64,000 bases of DNA from Warburgia ugandensis (GCA_035236585.1 CP141135.1:60542190-60606189), one strand, 5' to 3'; shown: positions 41,236-53,129, counted from the stretch's first letter. Notes: generated by a model from the sequence alone, not told the origin. A program made the numbers and translations.

Positions 41236-41700
41236 AGGTAAAGTATCAAATAGACATGAAAATTATTAGTTAGCAAATCAAAGTCATTCCCAGAATGGTG
41301 AGTGGTTCAGATCCACAAAAGAGGCAAGTAAAAGGCTCTTGCCCTCAAATAAATCCAAGAGCACACTTTGATTATCATTCCTCCACAAAGAGAGACATTG
41401 AGAGAGTATAGGAAAAGTAAGACAACCATAGATTGATCATGCGGGTAAAAGGGGTAGGTTGAGGAAAAATAAAGATTCGATGGGAAGAAAAATCATGCAA
41501 ATGGTAGGGGAAAAAAGAAAAAGAAATATAGCAATGAAAGAACAACAACAAACATCTTCATTCGCTTGAGTTAATCAACAAAAGTATTTTCATTCTATTT
41601 TTTGCATTTTACTTCTGAAATGTTAAACAAACACACCTATGATCACACCTTGTATCTATAGCCTACAAGAGAGGCCTTTCTTGTCTCACAATGCTAGAGT
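41236..41700. repeat. TPS upstream repeat, copy 1
   Basis: From AAAGTATCAAAT onward, this segment matches 44327-44800 and 45658-46135. Shared landmarks are CAAAGTCATTCCCAGAATG, AAAGAGGCAAGTAAAAGG, ACAACCATAGATTGATCATG and ATGTTAAACAAACACAC. It lies about 2 kb upstream of the first 5' TPS copy, so it is probably the distal upstream region that was duplicated with the 5' exons. Confidence 0.85.
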
Positions 41701-41830
41701 GCAATCTTGAAGAGTGCGACCTTGAAAAGTTGTGCAAGGATTCTACACCACATTGTAAGCTCCACTGCTTAAGTTTTTGAGCGATCCAACCTGTTCATTC
41801 GATTCAAGACTCCACAAGATGAAACAATAC

Positions 41831-42212
41831 CAAAAATCTCATTCAATGGAAAGGTCTCTAGTGGGCTCCCTCAACTTACATATTGATGATATTAAGAGCA
41901 CTACTATTCATAGTCCCATAAGAGTCAGATCAAAATAATGAAAGGAGTTTACACTATCTTTTAACTATTTTGTTTGCAAAATCTAAGCTGTTCATCATGT
42001 TTGGAGCACATGTAGACAGCACCAAAATTCTCATTCAGTGGAAAGATCTCTAGTGGGCTTCTTCAACTTATATATAGATGATATTAAGATAAAACACAAG
42101 ACTTTCATAGTCTTGTAAGAGTCAGTTCAAAGCACAAAAGGAATTCACACTGCCATTAACTTTTTTGTTTGCAAAATCTAAGCTGTTCATCATGTTTGGA
42201 GCACAAAAATTA
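41831..42212. repeat. Tandem duplication, ~190-bp unit, two copies
   Basis: 41831-42019 and 42020-42212 share CTCATTCA-TGGAAAG, TCTCTAGTGGGCT, GATGATATTAAGA and the ending CTAAGCTGTTCATCATGTTT. It occurs only upstream of TPS copy 1. Confidence 0.85.
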
Positions 42213-43469
42213 GGTAAATTGCAAGAAATCAATGAATTTGGATGATCCTAACCACTTGGTTTTCTGGATTAAAACTAAAAAAAAAAAAAAGAAAAAATCT
42301 TTGGTCATGATTTTCAGCTCAAAGAAACATATGCTAAAAACATCTAGTGAACAAGAAATCTTATTTTTAGCATATCTAAGCCATTTTGAGCATGGTGAAT
42401 TGTTTATATCTACAAAACATTATCATTATGAATGGAAAAAACATAGCATGGACACCTACCAGCACCTGTGTTCATATTTGGTGGGGAAGAAACCCACCAC
42501 AGATGTAGCTGTTACGTGAGATTTTTTGTAGTCACTCATTTTAACGGCTGTAAATCTGATAAACAGGTTGGACTCCTGCCGTGACTTATAAAAGTTTGCA
42601 GTATAGTATAGTTCTATTAATATGTTACAGTGATTATCAAGGATGGACGGGTTATGTACCAAACTTCATCATCACCCTATTGTTCAAAGCTTTTGATGCA
42701 AAGAGGCTTTGCTAATGAATGCAAATTGTTGCTTTTTAGTATTTTAAACTAGTTTTAAAAGATACAAATTCGGGACCGGTTATAGTTCCACGGGCATGTA
42801 TCTTCGTACACATTCCATGCTCAACTATGACTTCTTAATCTTTCGACTATCAACAGATGCTAGAGCTGAAGGTTTCATAACAGCTAATTAGATGGGGACG
42901 AATTTTTACGCTTGCGTGCTCAATGCTCAACCATGCAGTGACGGGGAATGCTAAAAGGACGCCCTGTATAAGGAGTCGTCTCTCAACTAGGTCATGTGTC
43001 TAACTTTTATGAAAAATAAGGCGATCCTCACACAGCAAATCATTCCTAAACTGGAGTCGACTTGTCTTAAAATTCATTCCTAAACTGACAACTTAGGATC
43101 CCTTGTAAGTATCAAAGAGAAATGCTGGTATACAGCATGAGAACACCCTAAAGATGATGCAACTCCACTTCTGTACGGTGGATTTTAATATCATTGATCA
43201 GGCTATTCATCTGACTTCCCTAACTTCGGATACCTTTTAGTGTAGTTTTAGCATCCAAGAAATGATGTTTTCATCTTGTATTCAACAACCTAAAACACAA
43301 TTTGTTCGATAATACTAAATTTCTTTTGATATGATATACCACCTTTCCTCGTTACGAAATACCAACTCAAAAATATCATTTGTTAATTATGCACATGATC
43401 CTTAATCTTACCTATTCTGGTACAAAATTAATTAACCACATTCATATCCTCCAATCAGAAGCTTTGACG
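42213..43469. other. Upstream region of the TPS cluster, no gene recognised
   Basis: About 1.26 kb. Short ORFs at 42232-42519 and 42456-42662 lack any domain. It is absent between the upstream repeat and the proximal promoter of copies 2 and 3, so those copies carry a shortened promoter. Confidence 0.45.
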
Positions 43470-44326
43470 TCCTCCGGCATGATTTGCACAAAAGATTCGC
43501 CCTCCAGTAGAAGATTTTATGTACGTGCTCCAGATAAACACTTTCTCACTCTCCGTTTTACATATGAGGTAGGAGGGCATAAATCATCAATAAGTTCTAG
43601 CAACAAGCCAAAAACATAGCCTCATCTCCATTCTAGCGGCTTATAAAATATGGCTCTCTGTCCACTTCTTGTCCGGCACTTGCTCACTACCTTCTCTTGC
43701 AACTCCAGTGAGAGCTAGTAGACACGTTAACATGACTATGCGATGCACCCTAAGCACTGAACAGATGGAATTAGCTACTACTCGGCGATCGGAAAATTAC
43801 CCAAAAAGCTTTGGAGATTATGATTTCATACAGTCACTAAAGAGTGATTATAAGGTGGTTGTCAAAATTTTTGTTATTTCACCACCGTTGCGCTTTGTAC
43901 AGCATGTTAGCTAACTCGCCGCTTCATTATGCAGCTTGAAATGTATGAGACAAAACTCGAGAAACTGAAAGAAGAAGTGAGGTCTTTGCTCAGAAGAAGG
44001 AATGAACCCGTAGATCAGATGACGCTGATTGATACAATTCAACGCCTAGGAGTGGGACATCACTTCAAGAAAGAGATCAAGCAAGCATTAACTACCACGT
44101 CCATTGATGATAACAACAAGAAGATCAAGCAAGATTTATATGCTACGTCTCTCCAATTTCGTCTCCTCCGGCAACATGGGCTTGTTTTCTCACAAGGTAA
44201 ATGTGTTCATGAAACAACTAAGCTTCGTAAAACTTTAGTATGTCTAAAATTCCTATGTTTGTTCATAAAACTTCTAGTATGTCTAAAATTTTTATGTTTG
44301 TGTGAGACGCGTATGTTTTTAATGAG
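43470..44326 (+). pseudogene. 5'-only TPS copy 1 (promoter, exons 1-2, start of exon 3)
   Basis: Proximal promoter from about 43470, ATG at 43650, exon 1 to 43854, intron with GT at 43855, exon 2 from 43935 to 44196 with an intact donor. About 15 bp resembling the exon 3 start follow at 44312-44326, then the upstream repeat begins. The encoded stretch after the N-terminus reads RRSENYPKSFGDYDF and then the exon 2 helices as in the 46381 gene. Two bases fewer after the ATG (compared with 46381-46407) put it in a frame that stops after 22 codons. The longer frame opens with TTG at 43669, which plants would not normally use. The TATA position reads CATAAAT (43578) and the exon 3 acceptor AG is lost (GACGCG). 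Confidence 0.9.
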
Positions 44327-44851
44327 TAAAGTATCAAATGAGTATGAAATTTGTTACTTTGCCTATCAAAGTCATTCCCAGAATGTTGAATGGTTTAGAT
44401 CTACAAAAGAGGCAAGTAAAAGGCAATTGCCCTCAGATAAATCCAAGTGCCCACTTGGGTTTATCACTCCTCAACAAAGATAGAAATTGAGAGAGTAGAG
44501 GGAAGGAAAGACAACCATAGATTGATCATGCAGGTAAAAGGGGCAGGTTGAGGGAAAATAAAGATTCGGTGGGAATAAAAATCATGTAAATAGTAAGGAA
44601 AAATGAATTGAACGCTAGCAATGAAAGAACAACAAATATCTTCAATTGCTTGTGTTAATCAAACAAAAGGACTTTCTTTCTGTTTTTTGAATTTTACTTA
44701 TGAAATGTTAAACAAACACACATATGATCATACCTTGAATCTGTAGCCTACAGCAGAAGCTTTTCTTGTGCCACAACTCTTGGCAATTTTTGGAAATTTT
44801 CAGGGTTTTGGGTTTTGTACCAGTAATAAAAAAACAAGTTGTACATGCTAT
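44327..44851. repeat. TPS upstream repeat, copy 2
   Basis: Matches 41236-41700 and 45658-46135. It joins the exon 3 start of copy 1 directly to the proximal promoter of copy 2, so the copies are arranged head to tail with a ~1.37-kb period. Confidence 0.88.
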
Positions 44852-45657
44852 ACCTGTTTTGCATAAAAGATTCTCCCTCCAGAAGAAGATTTTATTTGCG
44901 TGGTCCAGATAAAGACTCTCTCACTCTCCGTTTTACATTTGATGAGTATAAATCATCAATAAGTACTAGCAACAAGCCAAAAACATAGCCTCATCTCCAT
45001 ACTAGCGGATTAAAAAATATGGCTCTCTGTCCACTTCTTGTCCAGCACTTGCTCACTACATTCTCTTGCATCTCCAGTGAGAGCTAGTAGACACGTTAAC
45101 ATGACTATGCGATGCACCCTAAGCACCGAACAGATGGAGTTAGCTACTACTCGGCGATCGGGAAATTACCCAAAAAGCTTTGGAGATTATGATTTCATAC
45201 AGTCACTAAAGAGTGATTATAAGGTGGTTGTCAAAATTTTTGTTATTTCACCATCGTTGCGCTTTGTACAGCATGTTAGCTAACTCGCCGCTTCATTATG
45301 CAGCTTGAAATGTATGAGACAAAACTCGAGAAACCGAAAGAAGTGAGGTCTTTGCTCAGAAGAATGAATGAACCCGTAGATCAGATGACGCTGATTGATA
45401 CAATTCAACGCCTAGGAGTGGGACATCACTTCAAGAAAGAGATCAAGCAAGCATTAACTACCACGTCCATTGATGATAACAACAAGAAGATCAAGCAAGA
45501 TTTATATGCTACGTCTCTCCAATTTCGTCTCCTCGTGTTTATGAAATAACTAAGCTTTGTGAAACTTCTAGTATGTCTAAAATTCCTATGTTTGTTCATA
45601 AAACTTCTAGTATGTCTAAAAATTTTATGTTTGTGTGAGACAGATGTTTTTAATGAG
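44852..45657 (+). pseudogene. 5'-only TPS copy 2 (promoter, exons 1-2, start of exon 3)
   Basis: The same layout as copy 1, offset by ~1369 bp: TATAAAT at 44947-44953, ATG at 45019, exon 1 to 45223, exon 2 from 45304. It shares the 2-nt deficit after the ATG, so the ATG frame is short. It also lacks one codon of exon 2 (three bases near 45340). About 33-34 bp at the exon 2 end, including the splice donor, are missing near 45534, so the reading runs into intron sequence and stops at 45549. The intron 2 segment carries an internal duplication of a TAGTATGTCTAAAA unit, also seen in copy 1. The exon 3 acceptor GACAG is retained. It cannot encode an enzyme. Confidence 0.9.
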
Positions 45658-46204
45658 TAAAGTATCAAATGAGCATGAAATTTGTTACTTAGCCTATCTA
45701 AGTCATTCCCAGAATGTTGAATGGTTTAGATCTACAAAAGAGGAAAGTAAAAGACAATTGCCCGCAGATAAATTCAAGTGCCCACATGGGATTATCACTC
45801 CTCGGCAAAGATAGACATTGAGAGAGTAGAGGAAAAGAAAGACAACCATAGATTGATCATGCAGGTAAAAGAGGCAGGTTGAGAGAAAATAAAGATTTGG
45901 TGGGAACAAAAATCATGTAAATAGTAAGGAAAAATGAATTGAATGCTAGCAATTAAAGAACAACAACCAAGATCTTCATCCGCTTGTGTTAATCAAACAA
46001 AAGAACTTTCTTTCTGTTTTCTGCATTTTACTTCTTAAATGTTAAACAAATACAACTATGATCACACCTTGAATCCATAGCCTACAGTAGAGCTTTTTCT
46101 TGTGCCACAGTGCTAGAAGACATTTGCTACTCTCTTGGCATTTTTTGGAAATTTTCAGGGTCTTGGGTTTTGTTACCAGTCATAAAAAAACAAGTTGTAC
46201 ATGC
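45658..46204. repeat. TPS upstream repeat, copy 3
   Basis: Matches the repeats at 41236 and 44327 and ends just before the proximal promoter of the seven-exon gene, with the same AAAAAAACAAGTTGTACATG tract at its right edge as copy 2. Confidence 0.88.
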
Positions 46205-46308
46205 TATACATGTTTTGCATAAAAGATTCGCTCTCCAGAAGAAGATTTTATTTGCGTGGTCCAGATAAAGACTCTCTCACTCTCCGTTTTACATAAGATG
46301 CAGGAGAG

Positions 46309-46315
46309 TATAAAT
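46309..46315 (+). promoter_or_regulatory. TATA box of the TPS gene
   Basis: TATAAAT lies 66 bp before the ATG at 46381, implying a 5' leader of about 35-40 nt. The element is present in copy 2 (44947-44953) and mutated to CATAAAT in copy 1 (43578-43584). Confidence 0.65.
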
Positions 46316-46380
46316 CATCAATAAGTGCTGGCAACAAGGCAAAAATATAGCCTCATCTCCATACTAGCGGATTACAAAAT

Positions 46381-49365
46381 ATGGTTCTTTCAGCCAACTT
46401 CTTGTCCGGCACTTGCTCACTACCTTCTCTTGCACCTCCAGTGAGAGCTAGTAGACATGTTAACATCACTATGTGCATTAGATGCATCCAAAGGTTTGAA
46501 CAAATGGAGCCAGCTACTACTCGGCGATCAGGAAATTACCCAGAAAGCTTTGGAGATTATGATTTCATTCAGTCACTAAAGAGTGATTATAAGGTGGTGG
46601 TCAAAATTTTTATTATTTCACCATAGTTGCGCTTTGTACAGCATGTTAGCTAACTCACCGCTTCATTATGCAGCTTGAAATGTATGAGACAAAACTCGAG
46701 AAACTGAAAGAAGAAGTGAGGTCTTTGCTCAGAAGAACGAATGAACCCGTAGATCAGATGACGCTAATTGATACAATTCAACGCCTAGGAGTGGGATATC
46801 ACTTCAAGAAAGAGATCAAGAAAGCATTAACTACCATGTCCATTGATGATAACAACAAGAAGATCAAGCAAGATTTATATGCCACGTCTCTCCGATTTCG
46901 TCTCCTCCGTCGACATGGGTTCGCCGTCTCACAAGGTAATGTGTTCATGAAACAAGTAAGCTTTGTAAAGCTTTTAGCATGTCTAAAATTTCTATGTTTG
47001 TGGGAGACAGACGTTTTTAATGAGTTCAAGGATGAGAAGGGTGAATTCATGGCATCCCTTTGCGAGGACATAAAGGGACTATTAAACTTGTATGAGGCTT
47101 CATACCTTAGTTTCCAAGGGGAGACTGTCTTGGCCGAGGCAAGAGCTTTCTCAATCATGCATCTCAAGGATCTACAAGGAAACATAAACCCACAAATGAG
47201 CAGACATGTCGAGCATGCATTAGAGCGTCCCTACCATTGGCGGATGATAAGGTTAGAGGCTAGGTGGTACATTGAAGCATATGTCGAGGACGAGGATATG
47301 AACCCTTTGTTATTTGAGCTGGCTAAGTTGGACTACAACATGGTGCAAGCTCTATACCAGAGCGAGGTTAAACCAATGGCCAGGTAAGTTCATGCGGTGG
47401 TAAGATGAAATTTGTTTCTGTGCATCTGTGCGTACGGGAGTTTATTTTTTCAGTTTTTATGTGGATGTATATAAAAAAAGGGCACTCCGGGCATGAAGCT
47501 CCTATGTATGCAGGGCTGGGGAATGTGCAGACCACAAGGGCCTATAATACATGCAGCCTTACTTTGCATTTTTGTAAGAGGATGTTTCCACATCTCAAAC
47601 CTGTGACCTCAATGTCACATGAGACAACTACATGGAGCAGTAAATATACCATTTTCTCAAAAATAACTGAACTTATTTTTCTGTTGAAGGTTAATAAGAT
47701 ACACGCATCCTAAGCAGTCTCGAACCTCTGTGGCTTACTAAGGGACAGGCTCCTCATGTGTAACTCTTTGGACCATCATCGTGCTTGACCATGGTGCATC
47801 AGGATAGGATTTTGTTCTCTCTTTCACTAAATGTATGTTTGTACGTGGCACAGTTTAAATACTTGAAACCTCAACTCAGCTAGGAAGTGGCCTGAGTCAA
47901 GCTCACCGGAATACATTGTTCCTCACTCCCAAACCGAGTCTGGTTTTCCAAAAAATTTGTTTAATATGTTATTTATAGGTAAAATATGCATTGCTATGTA
48001 TAGCATTTTGGATAGGCCAGCCGGTTAGGGTGTTTTGAGTGGCTTGTTGGTCTTGTGAGTTTTAAACTATGGTTTATGGCTGTCCCTGGTTGAGTTACAA
48101 TTTGCTTTTGTCTTTCAGCTGTTGGAGGAATTTGGGTCTACACAAACACTTGACTTTTGCAAGGAGTCGTTTGATGGAGTGCTTCTTGTGGGCAGTCGGA
48201 TTTACCTCCGAACCCGAGTTGGGACCTTCTAGACGAGGGCTTGTAAAAGTAATTCAGCTTCTAACAACCATTGATGATGTTTATGACATTTATGGTTCAC
48301 TAGAAGAATTGGAGCTCTTCACAGATGCTGTTGATAGGTGGGTTGCCCTTTCTATTTTTAAGTGTTCACTAGAAAGCGTTTAGTGCTCAGGAGACGGAAA
48401 ACATTGCTCTTTGACTCTTACGTGATCAGGCAGTTGATTGATCTTTGTGGCTTTTTGTTAGGTGGGATGTCAAAGCCATGGAAAAACTTCCACAATACAT
48501 GCAGATATGTTTCTTAGCACTCTTCAACTCTGTAAATGAAATGGCTTATGATACCCTAACTGAACGAGGATGGAAATCACAGGGCATCTAAAGAGAGTGG
48601 TATTGTATCTGCACCCTTCCTTGTCAAAGTTAATATTCTCTACGACGATATGAATCACTAATTCTAGCCTGTGGGTGGTTTCTTTGATGTAGTGGGCAGG
48701 GTTGTGCAAGTCTTATCTTATTGAGGCAAAATGGTACAATGAAGGATACATACCAACACTGGATGAGTACCTAAACAATGCCTGGATTTCAGTTGGAGGG
48801 CCAGCCATACTTATTAGCACCTATTTCTTCATCAAACCAAAGATAACAAAGGAGTCACTACAGTTCATAGAAAGCAACCCGAATCTCATGCAATATTCAT
48901 CGATGATTTTGCGCCTTTGTGATGATTTAGGAACTTCACCGGTACGCAAGAAATTATCCGTAGGGTTTACCATAAACCTTTACGTTGTCTCAACCTTTAT
49001 GTGTTTAGAGATTACATCTTCTATCTACTCATTGCATTGTACATTTTCCCGCGGCATAGGCGGAGCTAGAAAGAGGTGATATTTCCAAAGCGAAGGAGTG
49101 TTACATGCATCAAACAGGCGCTTCTGAGGTAGTTGCTCGTGAACACATATGGGGTCTCATCGACGAGTTATGGAAAAAGATGAATAAAGAGTTGTTCTCT
49201 TGTTCACCCTTCCCTCATTCTTTCATCAATGCTGCATGCGATGTTGCTCGGATCGCTCAGTTATATTACCAAAATGGCGATGCATTTGGCAATCCAAACG
49301 ATGTGACTAAGGAGCGAATCATGTTACTCATAGCCAAACCCATTTCAGTGATGTGCGATAAGTAA
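46381..49365 (+). CDS. Monoterpene-synthase-like TPS-b gene, seven exons, one-base frameshift in exon 5
   Basis: Exons: 46381-46593, 46674-46935, 47011-47383, 48119-48337, 48462-48599, 48693-48941, 49060-49365; every intron is GT...AG. The product would be about 586 residues, normal for the family, with ~47 residues before RR that could be a plastid transit peptide. It ionises a prenyl diphosphate (usually geranyl diphosphate, in plastids) with Mg2+ bound by DDVYD (residues 335-339, 48273-48287) and DDLGTSPAE (479-487, split by intron 6); both are intact. Exon 3 carries [11 protein letters not shown]. Oddities: RR(X)8W ends in Gly (46552-46554). Exon 5 is 138 nt where the family and the pseudogene at 34789 have 139, so the frame meets TAA at 48589-48591 and then recovers in exon 6. 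Either the gene died recently or this is a sequence error. The product terpene cannot be predicted. Confidence 0.9.
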
Positions 49366-49420
49366 TTAAGTTGGATTTTGGTGTTGATTGGGGTTGCCAG
49401 ATGCTAGTTCGATATAATTA

Positions 49421-49426
49421 AATAAA
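49421..49426 (+). terminator. Polyadenylation signal of the TPS gene
   Basis: AATAAA lies 56 bp after the stop codon at 49363-49365, followed by T/G-rich sequence at 49435-49475, as expected for a plant 3' end. Confidence 0.55.
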
Positions 49427-51672
49427 CATTGTTAGGTATATGATAGTTTTATTTTGTTTTGTTCTTTTTTTCTGTGTCTAATGATTGTGAATTATGGTAC
49501 AACGTCATGCACATTTTAATCGTAGTCAACCATTCTAATGGTATATATTCATATTATTTGTTTTAAAAATTTATACCGAAAAGGTAAACAAATAAAATAA
49601 TATGATGTGGATGGGGCTTCATGGAGCTAACATCGATTAAATTTAATGAAACTTACATTCCAAGGAAAAGTATCACGTGACAATCATTGATCTGTACTTC
49701 TGCTTGGTAGTCATACTTAAGTTAACAGTCAATGCCACATGAATTAACTTGAGTTTTTTTTATTTACTTTATTAATCTAAAGAAATGCTATAGATATCAA
49801 CTGCGCTATGCTTATGGTACTTAAACAGTTTGCTTTAGTTTAAATACGTTAGGATGTCCAGAGTGATCCCACTTCTTGTGCCTATCTATAACACCATTGC
49901 ATTTTAGAATATTGATCTTGATATCCATATTTTATCTTCAATTGATGATTTAATTAAAGTAAAACCTCCTTAAATTAATAGCCTTAGGATTGAGGTTTTC
50001 TATTGATTTAGTAACATTTTGTTTATCTAAATATCCCAATAAATAAATGTAAATGGGGTGCCTATCATTTCTATTAATTTGTCAAAATTTTATCTTTTTA
50101 AGTTTTTTTAATGTTATGTCTTTTGTGTTTGCTTGAGTTTCTATTTCTAATTTTCTCTTAAATAGTTAACAAATTTATCGTTTTCAATTTCTCTACAATA
50201 GATAAGCAATGTATCTCCTTTCTAATTTTCTCTCCAATAAATGTTCAATAACTTTGTTTATCTCAATTTTTTTTTTGTATAATATATATATATATATAAA
50301 ATATAGTTGGATGCAATTTATTTTCATTTAATTTTGTAGATTGCTATGCCATGAAAGATATTTTAAATTATTCAAATTGGAACCAATTCTCTATGATTCC
50401 TTTCCTCTTGTGTCAAGATTGATCAATTACTCTATGTTTGTTCCTAAAGGATAAGAGGTCTATCTATTCAAGAATAACTCCCTTCAAACTGGTTAGGCAA
50501 TGTATGTTTTGTAAACAAGGATCAGTGTTTAGCAAAGGCACATAATGAATCATAAAAAATTCAATATGTCTCTACTAGAAGATATAATTTTGTTATTCTA
50601 GGTGATTCCTACAAAGGATCGGACTAATGATGTATACAATATTTGAATTCTTGATTTTGATGCTACATAGTTGGTTTTCATCCTTCAGAGAATACAAGTG
50701 TAATAGGAACATCCATGAACAAAAGGATCACTATAATATGATTATCTCATGGCTATTATGAATTATGAATGAATCAAATTAGATGGTTTTATTTCTCAAT
50801 CTTTATTCCTATGGAATCAAGTAGAAAAGATTGAAAAGCCAATCATTCAAGCCTAGAAGTAGCCACCCTTGAAAGAGTGCATAATAGCTCATTGATCAAG
50901 TGCTCTAGCACTAAAAAAGAATAGAGGAAGTTGTGGGATGTCAAAATGCATGTCTAGGGGAGCATTTTGTTCACACATACTAGATCAAGTAAGGACTCTA
51001 GGTTCCTAGCAAGCCATAGCACCCATTTCATTAGGAATTGATGATCTTTTAACAATACATTCTCAAACATGGTACATTAACAATTCACAGAATAGATTGA
51101 AAAAAGAAAAAGAAAAGAAGTATTGAAAAAGAAAGCATTGACTCCCTCCCACATCTTGCATCTGTAGTCATTTTGCTATGGTAGATCTCTCCCTCATTTA
51201 ATAAAAGTCTTGAACCTTTGATTATTGAAAATATTAATTTATGTAATAAGTAGGTGGGGCTCTTAGGGAAGTTCTAAAAATTTATTATCTTATCGATTTA
51301 GCGAGTTCATTAATTTACTACATTGTCCCAGGTTGGGACTGAGCACTTTGTAGGAGCTTAGCAGGATATATAATTAATTTATCAAATATTGATTTAAGGG
51401 AATTTTGCTATATGGCTTTATGGATAACATGTGGTAATGGAAATATTTTCATAATAGGAACAACATTGGTTGTCAAAATGAAGAGCTATTGGACCTCAAT
51501 ACAAATTTGTGTTGATTTTCCAGTTTCTAAATAAATAAGTCTTGTCATATTTATAAATTCTTGAAATCATTTCACGATTCTAAGATAATATAGGAGTGCA
51601 AAATTAAAATTCTTATTATTTTCCATGCTTCCCAACATCTACTTGGACATTTCTCTTGATTGTAGATAATCG

Positions 51673-51771
<99 letters not shown>

Positions 51772-53129
51772 CTTGCATAATGCATATACTTTCTTGCATC
51801 TACCTAAATCTCTCTCTTGATTCTAGATAATGATGCAACTTCCTATTTTCTCTACAATAATTACTTACCTCTAGCCTCCCCTCTTTTCTCCAATAACTAT
51901 TGCGTACCTCAGCCACCATACTCATCAACAGCGAAGAAGTGATGAAGCCCTTTGTTGACCCATATACTCACTGAGATTGAAACTTCAAGCTATGAAAGAC
52001 AACTTTAGTCAATCCTCGTTACCAAACTGCATCTAGACGGAAATGATCAGAACCCCATCCTAGGCTTTGTCACTACCTTTCCTAGATCAATCTTACAAAG
52101 ATAACCGATCTCAAACTCTTCTTTTAATGAAATCCATTTGGTCATGATATTATAAATTCTACTAGCACAACTGCTCCATGAAAAACTTCATGCTAGCTTG
52201 GCCTCGTCCGACTTCGAAATAAGAACAATGAGTGGCGTGCCAATGAGTCTATCTGACCTAGTTACATCCCCAAGGTCTTCAAATCCCTCCGCAGCCTCCT
52301 CTCCAAAGAAAACAGGACAACCTCAAAAATCTATTTTTACAAAGCCACCAAATAGAAGCATTGTGAATCCTAAATGTCCATTTTAGCAAAGCCACCAAAT
52401 TCAAACATTTTATCCCATCGGTGTCGGTAGTATCTTACCACCACATATTCTCTACACTGTTGGATTGATGCCCTTACATCAAGGCCATCTGGATCAAACC
52501 TACACATGGGTAGCCAACCATTTCAGTCAGCATTGTTGATGAAGTCAACAGGGATCATCCAGATACAATTATGAATGTCGTTGATCACAGTTCGGTAATA
52601 AAACAATCAATATATTGGCTTTTGATAGCTAAATGATATGTAAAGGCAGAAAAGATAAACGACGAAAGCCAATTGTTATAATAGAGATTAGTAAATCAAC
52701 GTGCTTCAGTATTTCTAGGAGGAAAGAAAACAAATGAGGGAAGATAGGAAGACTCAGAGCCAAAAGTGTCTTTTATTCATCTAAAGGGAGCATGGACCAA
52801 CATTCCAACCAATCTGGGCAAACTTTGGTCTTTCAATTGGTTTTCACCCCCAGCACAACCCACCCAAGACCCCAATAATAAGAAAAAAAAAGGATAATTC
52901 TTGTAATAAAATAGTGTGGAAATGCTAATCAAAATTAATGAAAAATTAGTAGCAAAAATGACTAATTGTAGCCAATGGTGGTCCTGTACAAGCGATTGAA
53001 AATCATTTTTCCAAAACTAGAAAGTCGAGCTAGTGAAAGAAGTTAAACTGTTATTTCTGTTAACATCTTTCACCCTTCTCTATGTTTTAACTCTTTGATT
53101 GATTCTTGGCTCCAGTTATGGCATAAGGT
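49427..53129. other. Intergenic AT-rich region, no gene recognised
   Basis: About 3.7 kb. It holds a TA run (50283-50298) and a long (CT)n tract (51676-51769). The only ORFs are short (51572-51799 is a microsatellite reading; 52198-52386 is a 62-codon Ser/Pro-rich frame with no known domain). I see no splice-linked coding pattern. Confidence 0.5.
51676..51769. repeat. (CT)n microsatellite
   Basis: About 46 CT units, outside any LTR that I can define. Confidence 0.95.

Noticed and set aside
43669-43914. 81-codon ORF taken as a protein start of TPS copy 1
   Set aside because: It starts with TTG, not ATG, and runs into intron 1; the true ATG at 43650 is in another frame. It is a pseudogene exon, not a gene.
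46668-47387. 239-codon ORF as a single-exon gene
   Set aside because: It is exons 2 and 3 of the TPS gene with the stop-free 75-nt intron 2 between them; splice sites and phase match the family.
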